Origin: Cellulophaga sp. BC115SP
GTDB lineage: Bacteria; Bacteroidota; Bacteroidia; Cytophagales; Spirosomataceae
Direction: 5' to 3'
Length of the DNA: 64,000 nt
NCBI RefSeq assembly: GCF_009905545.1
Contig: NZ_JAAALB010000003.1
Span: 186,001-250,000 of the forward strand
Position 1 is the stretch's first letter, and each line of letters begins with the position of its first letter. Under the pieces are notes generated by a model. That model was not told the origin of the DNA. It did not search any database and saw nothing but the letters and a program-made list of their open reading frames with translations. The position numbers and the translations under genes were made by a program. Shown here in pieces: positions 46,031 through 56,984 of this stretch.

Positions 46031-46824
46031 TAGCAATAACCACAACCCACCGACCAAAAGCAAACATAGGTATCCTAGAACCCGAAGAACCTATAAAAGC
46101 CTTGACCCCATCCGAAAACGAAGTTAGGAGCGCTATGATACAAAGCGAAACTAACAAGCGATTGGGGGATATGTCAGCCCCCGAACTGTTAGCCCTGACA
46201 GCCCAAGTAATCAAAACGGCATACACACGCCTAGGATTAAAGCAGAATAGTTTGGATATGGACGATTTGCAACAAGTCATATTTTTTGATTTAAGAGGCT
46301 TTTTACACCTAAATAGCAATGAAGTACTATTTGCGCTAAAAAGTGGCTTAAATGGCGACTATTCGGGCGAAAACGGGGTATTTTTTAATAGTTCCAACTT
46401 TGTACAATGGATAAAGAAGTATATAAGTGGAAAAAGGAGGGAAGTTACAAGAAAATTAATTTTGCTGAAGGAGCGAACAGAACACGCCCCAACGCCTCCT
46501 CTTTCGGATGAGGAACTAAAAAAGAAATTGATAGAGGTAACTAATCAATATGCTGATATGATAGAGGAGAACCCAAAGTTTAAGTTTATCGCCCCTGTCT
46601 GGATGCTTTTTGAAGACTTGGAACGCCTAGGAGTTTGTAGTATTTCTAATGAGCAAAAACGGGCAATTTATGACCATGTGGCAGGATTGCCACAAAATAA
46701 GAGCTTATCACCTGACAGCCTAAAGAAACAAGCAAGAACCATAGCGTATTACAGAATATGTAAAGAGTTAGTAGAAACAAAGACAAGATTATTAAACCAA
46801 GGAATCACACTTAAACCAATTTAG
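46027..46824 (+). CDS. Element protein, candidate helicase-loading partner of the initiator
   Basis: 265 residues, no Walker motif. MSAPELLALTAQVIKTAYTR, DMDDLQQVIFFDLRGFL and FFNSSNFVQWIKKYISGKRR recall a group of Bacteroidota phage replication accessory proteins that I know only by look. Coupled to the initiator by a 4-base ATGA overlap, the same order as lambda O and P. The helicase-loading role is inferred from order only. Confidence 0.6.
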   Translation: MIAITTTHRPKANIGILEPEEPIKALTPSENEVRSAMIQSETNKRLGDMSAPELLALTAQVIKTAYTRLGLKQNSLDMDDLQQVIFFDLRGFLHLNSNEVLFALKSGLNGDYSGENGVFFNSSNFVQWIKKYISGKRREVTRKLILLKERTEHAPTPPLSDEELKKKLIEVTNQYADMIEENPKFKFIAPVWMLFEDLERLGVCSISNEQKRAIYDHVAGLPQNKSLSPDSLKKQARTIAYYRICKELVETKTRLLNQGITLKPI

Positions 46825-46828
46825 AATC

Positions 46829-47083
46829 ATGGTAACATTTACAGACAAAAGTATTATCGTGGAAATGCCTAGCAATAACCCTTTTGAGGATTATGTTAGT
46901 CTTTTGTGGGCATTATTTGAAGTGTCCAGTCAAGTAATTAGAAGCGCTGAGAACTACGGTAATATTGATTCATTTTACCCAATAGAATACTTTGTAAAAA
47001 GCCTCACTACACTAGATGGCAAACAATGTTGTAAAATGGATGAACTCATGAAGCAAGTATTTTTAAACCAAAAGCAATCCTAG
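46829..47083 (+). CDS. Small element protein, paralog A
   Basis: 84 residues; MVTFTDKSIIVEMPSNNPFE and a middle YPIEYFVKSL. Shares its start pattern and several positions (SIxVxxxSxxPFxDxxSL) with the next gene (47108-47350), so the pair looks like a tandem duplication. Function unknown. Four bases after the helicase-loader candidate. Confidence 0.65.
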   Translation: MVTFTDKSIIVEMPSNNPFEDYVSLLWALFEVSSQVIRSAENYGNIDSFYPIEYFVKSLTTLDGKQCCKMDELMKQVFLNQKQS

Positions 47084-47107
47084 TTTAAACCTCCACACTC
47101 TAAATAC

Positions 47108-47350
47108 ATGGTACAAATTACTAAAGATAGTATTGTAATTACTATCAAGTCCAAACATCCATTTAAAGACTGGTTAAGCCTAAAACAGTCTTTTGTTTAT
47201 GCCAATATGTTTATAATGAATAGTAGTGATTTGCGCCCCTGTGATTATGACCTATATCCATTTAATCACATTCAAAACCTACTAAATGACCTTGATTCTA
47301 CAATGACCCAAGATGAGGCGATACAGGCTATTTTATTACAAGAACAATAA
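47108..47350 (+). CDS. Small element protein, paralog B
   Basis: 80 residues; MVQITKDSIVITIKSKHPFK, then DYDLYPFNHIQNLLNDLD and a C-terminus with TQDEAIQAILLQEQ where paralog A has KMDELMKQVFLNQKQ. Related to 46829-47083 by eye, without a known function. Confidence 0.65.
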   Translation: MVQITKDSIVITIKSKHPFKDWLSLKQSFVYANMFIMNSSDLRPCDYDLYPFNHIQNLLNDLDSTMTQDEAIQAILLQEQ

Positions 47351-47363
47351 ACCATTTACAAGT

Positions 47364-47621
47364 ATGATGTTTAGAAATCACAAATATGAAATATTGTCAA
47401 AAATAATAAAACCCAGAACACTAATTAGAATTGATTCTCAACCTTTGGTAAAAGGTAAAGTGGAGCTTGTATTCTTTATGGGTATTCGGATACTAAAGAT
47501 TGTTGATTGGTCTTTGTACCCCAATAATAGTAGACACCGTGACATTTTTTTATTTGGTATTCGTATTTTAAGAAAGAATGTATTTCCCCCGTCTGGTATG
47601 TATGCTATTAGACCAAAGTAA
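47364..47621 (+). CDS. Small element protein of unknown function
   Basis: 85 residues starting at ATG 47364. Contains two copies of a GIRIL(K/R) motif (FFMGIRILKIVDW and FLFGIRILRKNVF) 20-25 residues apart, an internal duplication. Very basic. Last gene of the operon; followed by a terminator hairpin. The frame also extends upstream into paralog B, which I take as chance. Confidence 0.5.
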   Translation: MMFRNHKYEILSKIIKPRTLIRIDSQPLVKGKVELVFFMGIRILKIVDWSLYPNNSRHRDIFLFGIRILRKNVFPPSGMYAIRPK

Positions 47622-47654
47622 ATTAACATCCTTGATTATGAAATAGAAGCTATT

Positions 47655-47687
47655 AAAAGCCCTAAACTATCATGTTTGGGGCTTTTG
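47655..47687 (+). terminator. Terminator of the replication operon
   Basis: Stem AAAAGCCCTAAAC / GTTTGGGGCTTTT (one G-U pair), six-base loop, T-rich tail. Confidence 0.82.
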
Positions 47688-48202
47688 CTTTGTATATAGA
47701 TATGTGATATAGTGGAGGCTTCAGGGTGCTTGTTTAAATAGTGTTTAAATACCGTTTAATATTGCGATTTATTTAAACAAATTGTCATCAAATGTTTTAA
47801 GTATTTCCTCCTCCTCATCTTTGGTGTGAGCTATGTATCAATAACTCGAAGACAATAAAAAAGCAACCCTTTGGAGGTTGCTTTTACCACTATTTAAAGG
47901 ATGATTAGGCTTTACCCTTCAAATACGATGCAAAATACATATTAGGACTAAAAAAACAAAGGACGGCTTTTAGTACCGTCCTTTGAGGTGGCGTTCAGAA
48001 TACCTCACACCATTGCTAATAGATTAACCTTAGCCGCTATAAAGTTACATGAAAATTCAGTATGGTAAAATAGAAATGATTAGGAGGTGTTAAAGGTTAT
48101 CAACCTGAAGGGTAATTTTTGGTAGTTAAAACAGAGGAGGCATAATTTTTTTTTACGATTTTTTGAGAAAAAAATAGAAATAGTCCCCGAAACCGTCCCC
48201 GA
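47688..48202. other. Non-coding right end of the element
   Basis: No gene supported. Contains two direct GTTTAAATA boxes (47732-47740, 47743-47751) and one inverted (47770-47778), two further terminator-like hairpins (AAAAGCAACC stem at 47857-47885; AAAGGACGG stem at 47958-47984) and, near attR, the GTCCCCGA repeat (48183-48202). Confidence 0.6.
48183..48202 (+). repeat. Candidate integrase arm site, right
   Basis: Second copy of GTCCCCGAAACCGTCCCCGA, identical to 38761-38780, about 55 bases from the attR core. Confidence 0.6.
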
Positions 48203-48250
48203 ACAAAAAAGAAAAAGGGTAACTATCTGATAATCTGATAGTTACCCTTT
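48203..48250 (-). terminator. Element-borne terminator of tRNA-fMet
   Basis: On the minus strand a perfect 14-bp stem (AAAGGGTAACTATC and complement), nine-base loop and a TTTCTTTTTTGTT tail, eight bases from the tRNA 3' end. It belongs to the element, because it lies inside the att repeats. Confidence 0.8.
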
Positions 48251-48257
48251 CGAGTTG

Positions 48258-48330
<73 letters not shown>

Positions 48331-48502
48331 GTGTTGTTGTGTTTGTTACTGGGTTGCAAAATTAGGGAGTTGAAACATGAAATGCAAACTATTGAGAAAG
48401 AAATTTTTAAAATTTTTAAAAATAATTTGTAATGACTTGTATTTCAATGTTTTGGAAATGTAAAAATTTTCAAGAAAAATGGTGTGTGTATCTCTATATT
48501 TC

Positions 48503-48555
48503 ATAAAAGTCAAAAAAAGTAGGCTTCCTTGAAAACCTACTTTTTTGACTTTTAT
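48503..48555. terminator. Terminator after the ABC ATPase gene
   Basis: About 20-bp stem (ATAAAAGTCAAAAAAAGTAG with a near-perfect complement), twelve-base loop. Lies 38 bases downstream of the ABC gene stop. Confidence 0.8.
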
Positions 48556-48592
48556 ATAAATGTGTATCATGAAAATGAGCAAAAATCAGTTT

Positions 48593-49303
48593 TTAGAACA
48601 TCCCTTTTGCCTTGCGTACATCTGGGTTTATCTTGTCACTTTCTACTAAGCCATCTCTCAAACGCAAAATTCGGTGCGCGTATTGAGCAATATCATCTTC
48701 GTGAGTTACCATTACAATCGTATTGCCTTTTGAGTGTAATTGGTCAAACAAGTCCATGATTTCGTAAGAGGTTTTACTATCAAGGTTACCTGTTGGCTCA
48801 TCGGCGAGTAGGATAGAAGGGTCGTTGACCAAGGCTCTGGCGATAGCCACACGCTGGCGCTGACCGCCTGAAAGCTCATTAGGCTTGTGACCTGCACGGT
48901 TTTCTAAACCAACCCCTTTGAGAGCGAGCATCGCTTTTTCTATACGGTCGGCTTTGGAATAGCCTGCGTAAATCAATGGTAAAGCTACATTTTCAAGCGA
49001 GGACTGACGTGGCAATAGGTTAAAGGTTTGAAATACGAAACCAATTTCCTTGTTACGAACTGTTGCCAAAGCATCATCGCTCATTTTACTCACATCTTGT
49101 TCATTCAAAATATATTGTCCCGAAGTAGGTGTGTCCAAACAGCCAACAATGTTCATCAAGGTAGATTTGCCCGAACCTGAAGGTCCCATAAATGCTACAT
49201 ATTCACCTTTGTTGACAGAAATAGAAATCGATTTGAGTGCGTCGATTACCTCTTCGCCCATGATATAGCGCTTTGAAATATTGGTAGTTTCAATAATTTT
49301 CAT
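48593..49303 (-). CDS. ABC transporter ATPase, LolD/MacB type
   Basis: 236 residues. Walker [14 protein letters not shown]-loop FQTFNLLP, signature [15 protein letters not shown], Walker [13 protein letters not shown] and H-loop VMVTHEDD. Belongs to the group coupled to MacB/FtsX-like permeases for lipoprotein, antibiotic or peptide extrusion; the permease is not adjacent in this window. The ATG at 49303 fits the family start ([13 protein letters not shown]); a TTG 14 codons upstream is unlikely. Confidence 0.92.
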   Translation of the reverse strand: MKIIETTNISKRYIMGEEVIDALKSISISVNKGEYVAFMGPSGSGKSTLMNIVGCLDTPTSGQYILNEQDVSKMSDDALATVRNKEIGFVFQTFNLLPRQSSLENVALPLIYAGYSKADRIEKAMLALKGVGLENRAGHKPNELSGGQRQRVAIARALVNDPSILLADEPTGNLDSKTSYEIMDLFDQLHSKGNTIVMVTHEDDIAQYAHRILRLRDGLVESDKINPDVRKAKGMF

Positions 49304-49392
49304 GAATGTTTGAATGGTTAAAGTGAAAGTAAACTTCCTATGCAATGGGCAAAAGGAGACTTGAGCTTTTTTCCTAAAACAAACATACTTAT

Positions 49393-51837
49393 TTATTGAA
49401 AACCTGCACTTTGTTTTTCGATAAGAGCGATTTTAGCTTGATATTGAGGCAGAAAACGCTGATAATCGGTAGGGAAGCGTTTTTGAAGATCTATCAAAGC
49501 ATCTTTGGCATAAGGTTCCATTCCAATAGTAAGACATTGCAATATATACATTTGCCAAATGGCAGGATTATCTTTTCTCCATTTCAAGGCATTGTTTAGA
49601 ATACGATGCGCTTCTTCTGGTTTTTTATTTTTGTTATAAAAAGTACTCACTTTTTCCAAGACCTTTTCATTGAGAGGATGCTGATAGATGGCTAATTGAG
49701 CTGCTTTTGCATCTACAATATTTTCGGAAAAATTATCGCTGGTACTCTCTTTTTTAACCAATGTATTTAACAAGACTTGGTAATATTGCGCTTTGTTAGA
49801 ACTGGTATCTGAGCTTGCCCAAGCTTGTAATTGTTCAAAAGTAAGTTGCTTATCCCCCTTATAAAATTGTTGTAAAGCATGGGCAAATTCTAAGTCTTCT
49901 GAATATTGGTCATTTTCGGCTTTTTGAGCGAAGTCACGTAAATGAATCACAGCGCCAAGATTTTTCTGGAATAAAGCCGCATTGTAAATCCAAGCAAAAG
50001 TAGATACATCCAAGGCTTTTTGTTGGTTTGCTGAAACCTGGACTACTTCAGCTTGAGCTTGCGTACTTAGCTTAAGAGCAAGTGCGTTGGCCTGATAGCT
50101 TGGATAATCAATTGCTTTGAGCTGTTGCGTATATTCTTTTTGAGTAGCTAGTTTGCCATTTTTTGCCCAAAATGCTACCAAATTACTAGCAGTAATAGGG
50201 GAATTGTTAGAAAATTCCTGAGCTTTTTCTAAATAAATCAAACTGGAATCTAGTTGTTTTGCTCTGTTATAGAGATACGCTAAGTTTGTAAGAATTTCAG
50301 TGTTTTGAGGAAATTGCTTACTTGCTTCTTTAAGGGTAAACATAGCGTCAAAAAAGCGATCACGATCAGAGAAAGAACGTGCCAGCCCTTCGTAAGCATA
50401 CGGAGATGGATTTTTGGCTAAAGCTCTTTTAAAATAGATAGCAGCTGTTTCATTATCGTTTTGTAAGAGTGCTAAGCTAGCCAAAGCATAGTTGGTTTTA
50501 TGGTTGCGAAATTCGGCTCCTATGGCTTGTTTATAGGCCACCTCAGCAAAACGATAGTCTTGATTTGCTACCTGATGGTCACCCAATGAATTATAATACG
50601 ATGCTATTGCCTGATTGAGTGTGTAGAAGGATTTCATCGAAAATAATGCCACCAAAATAATTAATGCCATGATACGAAATACATAGATAGGCAGACTTAG
50701 AGGCTTGTATAGTACCTTCGAAACAGGCAATCCTTGTTGGAAAAGTCCATAAAAATTGGATAGTACATACAATAAGAATAATAGGCCCATCACTAGATTA
50801 GAATAAGTGATAATATCCTCCCAAACTTCAATCATTGGGTCATTGGCAGTGGCGAAAGCATAAAAAATCCCAGATGTACTCAAAATTGCTAAACCAATAT
50901 ATATCAAGGCTGTAGCAAACTCATGATTGAGGACTTTGGCGGCTAAAATCATACGGTCTGTGATACTCCAAATCCCTAATACCGTGGATAATCCAAATAG
51001 CAAAAATGGATTGAGATAAAGCATATCCCAATCGATTACTTTGTTGTTGTGTAGGAAAATCAACAGTACATTGATCCAGTAAATCAGTGTAAGTACTACA
51101 AAATTGAGTAAATTTTGAGAGCCTTGAGCACGAGTACTGATAAAAACAAACCATTTAGGTACTTCATAAGCAATCCCAAATACAAAAAGAGCGCCTAAGA
51201 TAAAAACTTGAGGAATGAGTTGAGTAGAAAAATGGGTAATTGCACTTAAGTAAGAAGATGTCTTGATTATAGCACCTCCAACAATTAACCAATAGACTAA
51301 AAAAGTCAGAAACCTTATTGCAGTAGAGGCATCGCGTTTGAAGGCATGGAAAAAGTAACTCAAGCCTACAAAACCAATAATTATACCGAATCCTACCCAA
51401 TTTCCTGTACGATTGAGAAACAAATCCCATTGCAAGGTCATAAGCAAAAAGACACTTATACCTGTAAAGATGAGATACCAAGTACGAGAAATAAAGGTAA
51501 TGCCAGTATAAATGAGCGAAAGTGCGACAATAGCTAAAATAGTAAAAATCCAAGAAGCTTCGATGTTGATACGCATCGTTGAAGCCAGAAATTGTTCACG
51601 AATAATATATGCTTTGCTTGGAATATGTAACATTCCATCAGCACTTTGGGCAGGGTCGAGACTGATAGTAATGTCGTCGAGTTCGCTTAGAATATCCCAA
51701 TGAATGACATTTTCTAGATAATTGACATAGTAATAGGCCAAACCAACCAAGCTAGTCAGTAGAAGAGCGAGTGCAGAGAGAAAAAGCCACTGAGTATTTT
51801 TTTGCCAATGTTTCCAAAAAGCGAAAGAATGATTCAT
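49393..51837 (-). CDS. Large membrane protein with TPR-like C-terminal domain
   Basis: 814 residues starting at ATG 51837. About ten to twelve transmembrane segments in residues 1-440 (e.g. [20 protein letters not shown]), then a soluble region of tetratricopeptide-like helical repeats ([40 protein letters not shown]). No catalytic motif recognised. May organise envelope complexes. The in-frame TTG at 51900 is less likely as a start. Confidence 0.8.
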   Translation of the reverse strand: MNHSFAFWKHWQKNTQWLFLSALALLLTSLVGLAYYYVNYLENVIHWDILSELDDITISLDPAQSADGMLHIPSKAYIIREQFLASTMRINIEASWIFTILAIVALSLIYTGITFISRTWYLIFTGISVFLLMTLQWDLFLNRTGNWVGFGIIIGFVGLSYFFHAFKRDASTAIRFLTFLVYWLIVGGAIIKTSSYLSAITHFSTQLIPQVFILGALFVFGIAYEVPKWFVFISTRAQGSQNLLNFVVLTLIYWINVLLIFLHNNKVIDWDMLYLNPFLLFGLSTVLGIWSITDRMILAAKVLNHEFATALIYIGLAILSTSGIFYAFATANDPMIEVWEDIITYSNLVMGLLFLLYVLSNFYGLFQQGLPVSKVLYKPLSLPIYVFRIMALIILVALFSMKSFYTLNQAIASYYNSLGDHQVANQDYRFAEVAYKQAIGAEFRNHKTNYALASLALLQNDNETAAIYFKRALAKNPSPYAYEGLARSFSDRDRFFDAMFTLKEASKQFPQNTEILTNLAYLYNRAKQLDSSLIYLEKAQEFSNNSPITASNLVAFWAKNGKLATQKEYTQQLKAIDYPSYQANALALKLSTQAQAEVVQVSANQQKALDVSTFAWIYNAALFQKNLGAVIHLRDFAQKAENDQYSEDLEFAHALQQFYKGDKQLTFEQLQAWASSDTSSNKAQYYQVLLNTLVKKESTSDNFSENIVDAKAAQLAIYQHPLNEKVLEKVSTFYNKNKKPEEAHRILNNALKWRKDNPAIWQMYILQCLTIGMEPYAKDALIDLQKRFPTDYQRFLPQYQAKIALIEKQSAGFQ

Positions 51838-52124
51838 GAATTTGAGGGAATAAGATGATGCTAAACCACTACTGGTCGAATTAGTAGCGCAATAATACAA
51901 CGAATTCTTTAGAACGTATACCTGAAAAATTGAGCTATTTAGTCAAATTCAATAAACGAGTAAGTTGAATTTGAATTGTTAGTTGAATTTTTTTTAGGAA
52001 AATTTCGAAAAAAAATCTCATTTCGAAAAGATGAAAATTTGCCTTAATTTTTTTTGTCAAATTCTGAAAAAAACGAATTATCTAAAACAAATAGATTTTT
52101 TTTGGAACATTGAAAAGGAAAAAT
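51838..52124. other. AT-rich gap upstream of the atpD region
   Basis: About 290 bases, very AT-rich (runs of T and A around 51985-52110). No gene or strong promoter is recognised; the minus-strand promoter of the TPR membrane protein should lie here. Confidence 0.5.
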
Positions 52125-52271
52125 ATGGCAAAAGCAAGAGTGTGCTGTAGAAAAAGCAGGATGGCAATAAGAGCCAAACTAAATAAGATTCAACAAAACC
52201 TATACCTTTTCAGCAAAAAAACTGGTAAAAATCCAAAAACAACAATTGGTTATCTGAGATTTACAGAGTAA
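52125..52271 (+). CDS. Possible small basic protein before atpD
   Basis: 48 codons from ATG 52125: MAKARVCCRKSRMAIRAK..., very basic, with a purine-rich stretch (GAAAAGGAAAAAT) before the ATG. Its end overlaps the atpD promoter (stop at 52269-52271, the first bases of the -7 box), which weakens it. No family recognised; it may be random. Confidence 0.35.
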   Translation: MAKARVCCRKSRMAIRAKLNKIQQNLYLFSKKTGKNPKTTIGYLRFTE

Positions 52272-52276
52272 TTTTG
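52246..52276 (+). promoter_or_regulatory. atpD promoter
   Basis: TTG at 52246-52248, 20-base spacer and TAATTTTG at 52269-52276, full consensus; the leader to the ATG at 52351 is about 70 bases. Confidence 0.65.
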
Positions 52277-52314
52277 CGCTCCGAAACGGTATAGCAAATT
52301 CACACTTTGCTTAA

Positions 52315-53868
<1,554 letters not shown>

Positions 53869-53880
53869 TTTGGAAATTTG

Positions 53881-53916
53881 AAAATGTGTCAGTTTGAGCA
53901 GAATTGACACATTTTT
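53881..53916 (+). terminator. Hairpin between atpD and atpC
   Basis: Eleven-bp stem (AAAATGTGTCA / TGACACATTTT), 13-base loop and a short T tract. It may cause partial termination and set the beta:epsilon ratio. Confidence 0.6.
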
Positions 53917-53970
53917 GATTTGAATTCTTTTCAAATTTTCAGGTTCTCAAATTTTCAAATTCTTATAGAA

Positions 53971-54201
53971 ATGAACTTACAAATTATTACTCCGGATAAG
54001 ACGGTTTTCTCTGGTGAAGTATCAGTGGTAACCTTGCCTGGAACTAATGGTTCTTTCCAAATTTTGAAAGACCACGCCCCAATCGTTTCTACGTTGGGTA
54101 AAGGCACTTTGATGGCTGATAAGCAAGAATTTACAATCGACGGCGGAGTGGTTGAAGTAGTTAACAACAAAGTGCTAGTTTTGGCCGAAGCTGTTTTGTA
54201 A
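53971..54201 (+). CDS. atpC: ATP synthase F1 epsilon subunit (short form)
   Basis: 76 residues containing the N-terminal beta-sandwich (MNLQIITPDKTVFSGEVSVV, PGTNGSFQILKDHAPIVSTL, FTIDGGVVEVVNNKVLVLAE). The C-terminal helical hairpin present in E. coli epsilon is missing, typical of Bacteroidota. The ATG at 53971 is chosen; the frame extends upstream to a spurious start in the AT-rich spacer. Confidence 0.92.
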   Translation: MNLQIITPDKTVFSGEVSVVTLPGTNGSFQILKDHAPIVSTLGKGTLMADKQEFTIDGGVVEVVNNKVLVLAEAVL

Positions 54202-54223
54202 TTTGCTTTACAATGCCTTCTTC

Positions 54224-54260
54224 AAAAGCGATACAGTCTGACTGTGTCGCTTTTTGTTTT
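54224..54260 (+). terminator. atpC terminator
   Basis: Thirteen-bp stem (AAAAGCGATACAG / CTGTGTCGCTTTT, one G-U pair), five-base loop, T tract. Confidence 0.88.
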
Positions 54261-54686
54261 TTATATGTTTCTACAGTTATTTATTTCTTCCCAAATCTAA
54301 ACTCCCTTTTTCTTCGTAGATATTTTCAGAACACTTCAGATAAGTAAAAAAAGTTAGCTGTTATTAGTGTATTAGTTATTTTAGAATGCTTGCATAATTA
54401 TCTGAAGAATACTACCAAAATATGCCGCAGATATACTGTTAATTTAATCTTTTTTGCCGTATGGAAGTAACCAATCCATGAATAAATGATTACTATATCT
54501 CAAGCTTTTAGTCAATTTTTATCTGGAGTCTTAGCGTGTTGTTGTTGTTTTGAGGCTTTTACTCCTGTTAAGAAAACCATTCTTAGTTCTTAAAATTTGA
54601 ATCCTTTATTGTAAAAATATTGGTGATGCTCCTTTGCATTCACCCTGATACTTTATTGTCCTTATTTACTAACCTTATTTTGTTTT
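54261..54686. other. Intergenic region before the Cfa cluster
   Basis: About 430 bases, no gene supported. Has a 10-bp inverted repeat with a wide gap (CTTCAGATAA 54334-54343 and TTATCTGAAG 54398-54407) and a hairpin (GGTGATGC..GCATTCACC) near 54622-54645. No full-consensus promoter for the cluster was found. Confidence 0.5.
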
Positions 54687-55718
54687 ATGTGGTATAATTC
54701 ATTGCTCGAAAAAGATTTATTGCCCGATTTTTTAATTCGTTATGGCATTCGACAATTGGTCGAACAGCGTTTGAAAGATGAAAATAAAGGCGAAACAGAA
54801 TTGCAACATCAACATTTTCTGAATCTCCTTGAGGAGCTTCGTAACTCGCCTATTGCTATCAATACAGCAGAAGCAAACGAACAGCACTATGAAGTGCCAA
54901 CCCAATTCTATCAGTATTGCTTAGGGAAGCATCTCAAATATTCTTGTGGTTATTGGAAAGAAGGGGTAACCGATTTGGATACTTCCGAAGCTGACATGCT
55001 CGAACTGACTTGTCAGCGTGCCGAATTAGCCAATGGACAGGATGTGCTCGAATTGGGATGTGGATGGGGCTCACTGTCATTGTATATGGCTGCTAAATAT
55101 CCTGCAAGCCGTTTTACAGTAGTATCAAATTCCAAAACACAGAAGGCTCATATCGACGAACAAGCGCGTCAAAGAGGCATTGTAAACCTTCAAGTAGTTA
55201 CTTCAGACATCAATGTGTTTGATACTCATAAGGAACATTATGACCGTGTAGTATCTGTCGAAATGTTTGAACACATGCGTAACTACAGACTTTTACTACA
55301 GAAAATATCGTCATTCTTGAAGCCCTCAGGAAAACTCTTTGTCCACATTTTTACGCATAAAGAATATGCCTATAAGTTTGAAGTAATTGACGAGTCCGAC
55401 TGGATGAGTAAATACTTCTTCACAGGAGGTATTATGCCAAGCGACCATTTGTTATTTTACTTCAATGACCATCTTTCGGTAGATAAGCATTGGCATGTGA
55501 ATGGTACGCATTATGGCAAAACATCAGAAGCATGGCTACAAAAAATGGATGCTCATAAAGCACAAATTATGCCTTTGTTTGAGCAAACCTATGGGAAAGA
55601 CCAAGCGGTGAAATGGTGGGTATATTGGCGTTTATTTTATTTGGCTTGTGCCGAATTGTTTGCCTACAACGGCGGTAATGAGTGGATGATTAGTCATTAT
55701 TTATTCAAGAAAAACTAG
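54687..55718 (+). CDS. Cfa-related SAM-dependent methyltransferase
   Basis: 343 residues. SAM loop VLELGCGWGSLSLYMA, then VVSNSKTQKAHIDEQA, VVSVEMFEHMRNYRLLL and FVHIFTHKEYAYKFE. Related to cyclopropane fatty acid synthases but in the branch that includes plant N-methyltransferase-like and other lipid/small-molecule methyltransferases. First gene of a four-gene cluster (54687-59040). The natural substrate is unknown. Confidence 0.82.
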   Translation: MWYNSLLEKDLLPDFLIRYGIRQLVEQRLKDENKGETELQHQHFLNLLEELRNSPIAINTAEANEQHYEVPTQFYQYCLGKHLKYSCGYWKEGVTDLDTSEADMLELTCQRAELANGQDVLELGCGWGSLSLYMAAKYPASRFTVVSNSKTQKAHIDEQARQRGIVNLQVVTSDINVFDTHKEHYDRVVSVEMFEHMRNYRLLLQKISSFLKPSGKLFVHIFTHKEYAYKFEVIDESDWMSKYFFTGGIMPSDHLLFYFNDHLSVDKHWHVNGTHYGKTSEAWLQKMDAHKAQIMPLFEQTYGKDQAVKWWVYWRLFYLACAELFAYNGGNEWMISHYLFKKN

Positions 55719-56984
55719 ATGGAAAAAATAGCAATCATAGGAACTGGCATTGCTGGGATGGGATGCGGTCATTTTCTCCATCAGGATTATGATATTTCTC
55801 TTTTTGAACAAAATAACTATATCGGCGGGCATACCAATACCGTGACCGTCGATGAGGAAGGTACTCCTGTACATATCGACACAGGATTTATGGTCTTTAA
55901 CTTTCAGACCTATCCAAATTTGTGTAAACTTTTTGATGAAATAAAAGCTCCTATCAAAAAGACAGATATGTCTTTTAGTGTGCAACACGTACCTTCTCAG
56001 CTAGAGTATTGTGGCTCAGGACTAAATGGCTTGTTTGCGCAGAGAAAACAGATTTTTTCGTTGAAACACTGGAAAATGCTTTTGCAAATCGGTCGTTTCA
56101 ATGAACAATCTATCAAGATTTTGGACGACCCCAAATACCAGAACCATACCCTAGGTGAATATATCCGTGAATTTGGTTTTGGCGAGGATATGCTCTGGAA
56201 ATACCTTGTGCCTATGAGCTCGGCGGTGTGGTCGACACCTATGGAATTGATGCTCGATTTCCCTGCTGTTTCCCTGATTCGATTCTTTTATAATCATGGT
56301 TTTTTGGGACTCAACACGCAACATCAGTGGTACACGCTCGATGGCGGAAGCCGTATGTATCGAGATATTTTGATAAAACCTTTTCAAGAAAAAATACAGA
56401 TAGGTCGTGCTGCGGTAAGTGTCAAAAAAGAAGCAAATGGCGTGAGCGTGTTGCTTAGTGATGGCACAACTGAGCTTTTTGATAAAGTCATCATTGCCAC
56501 TCATGGCGACCAAGCGTTGGGCTTGCTCGAAGAGCCCTCTGTTTTACAAGATAAATTGTTATCCAAGTTTAAGTACCAGAAAAATATTGCAACGCTACAT
56601 ACCGACGAGTCTATTATGCCTCAAAATCGCTTGACTTGGAGTAGTTGGAATTATCGGATTGAGTCAACCGAAAAAGGTTTGCAGCCTTCAATTATTTATT
56701 GGATGAATCAGTTGCAGGGCGTTTCTAAGAAGAAAAACTACTTTGTTTCGATTAACGCTCAGCCCAATATCAATCCTTCCAAGATATTGAAAGTGATAGA
56801 ATATGAGCACCCATTGTTTGATGTTCCAGCTATGCAAGCACAGCAACAATTGCATTTGCTGAATACCGAAGGAGGTATTTATTTCTGTGGAAGTTATTTC
56901 AAATATGGCTTCCATGAAGATGCTTTTACTTCTGCGGTGAACTTATGTAGAACGCTTACGGGCAAAAATATTTATGGCTCATGA
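55719..56984 (+). CDS. FAD-dependent amine-oxidase-like oxidoreductase
   Basis: 421 residues. N-terminal dinucleotide fold IAIIGTGIAGMGCGHFL and FEQNNYIGGHTNTVTVDEEG; C-terminal GIYFCGSYFKYGFHEDAFTS. Similar proteins are clustered with DUF1365 and Cfa in Proteobacteria and may desaturate a fatty acyl chain. Starts right after the methyltransferase stop, so the two are likely coupled. Confidence 0.85.
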   Translation: MEKIAIIGTGIAGMGCGHFLHQDYDISLFEQNNYIGGHTNTVTVDEEGTPVHIDTGFMVFNFQTYPNLCKLFDEIKAPIKKTDMSFSVQHVPSQLEYCGSGLNGLFAQRKQIFSLKHWKMLLQIGRFNEQSIKILDDPKYQNHTLGEYIREFGFGEDMLWKYLVPMSSAVWSTPMELMLDFPAVSLIRFFYNHGFLGLNTQHQWYTLDGGSRMYRDILIKPFQEKIQIGRAAVSVKKEANGVSVLLSDGTTELFDKVIIATHGDQALGLLEEPSVLQDKLLSKFKYQKNIATLHTDESIMPQNRLTWSSWNYRIESTEKGLQPSIIYWMNQLQGVSKKKNYFVSINAQPNINPSKILKVIEYEHPLFDVPAMQAQQQLHLLNTEGGIYFCGSYFKYGFHEDAFTSAVNLCRTLTGKNIYGS

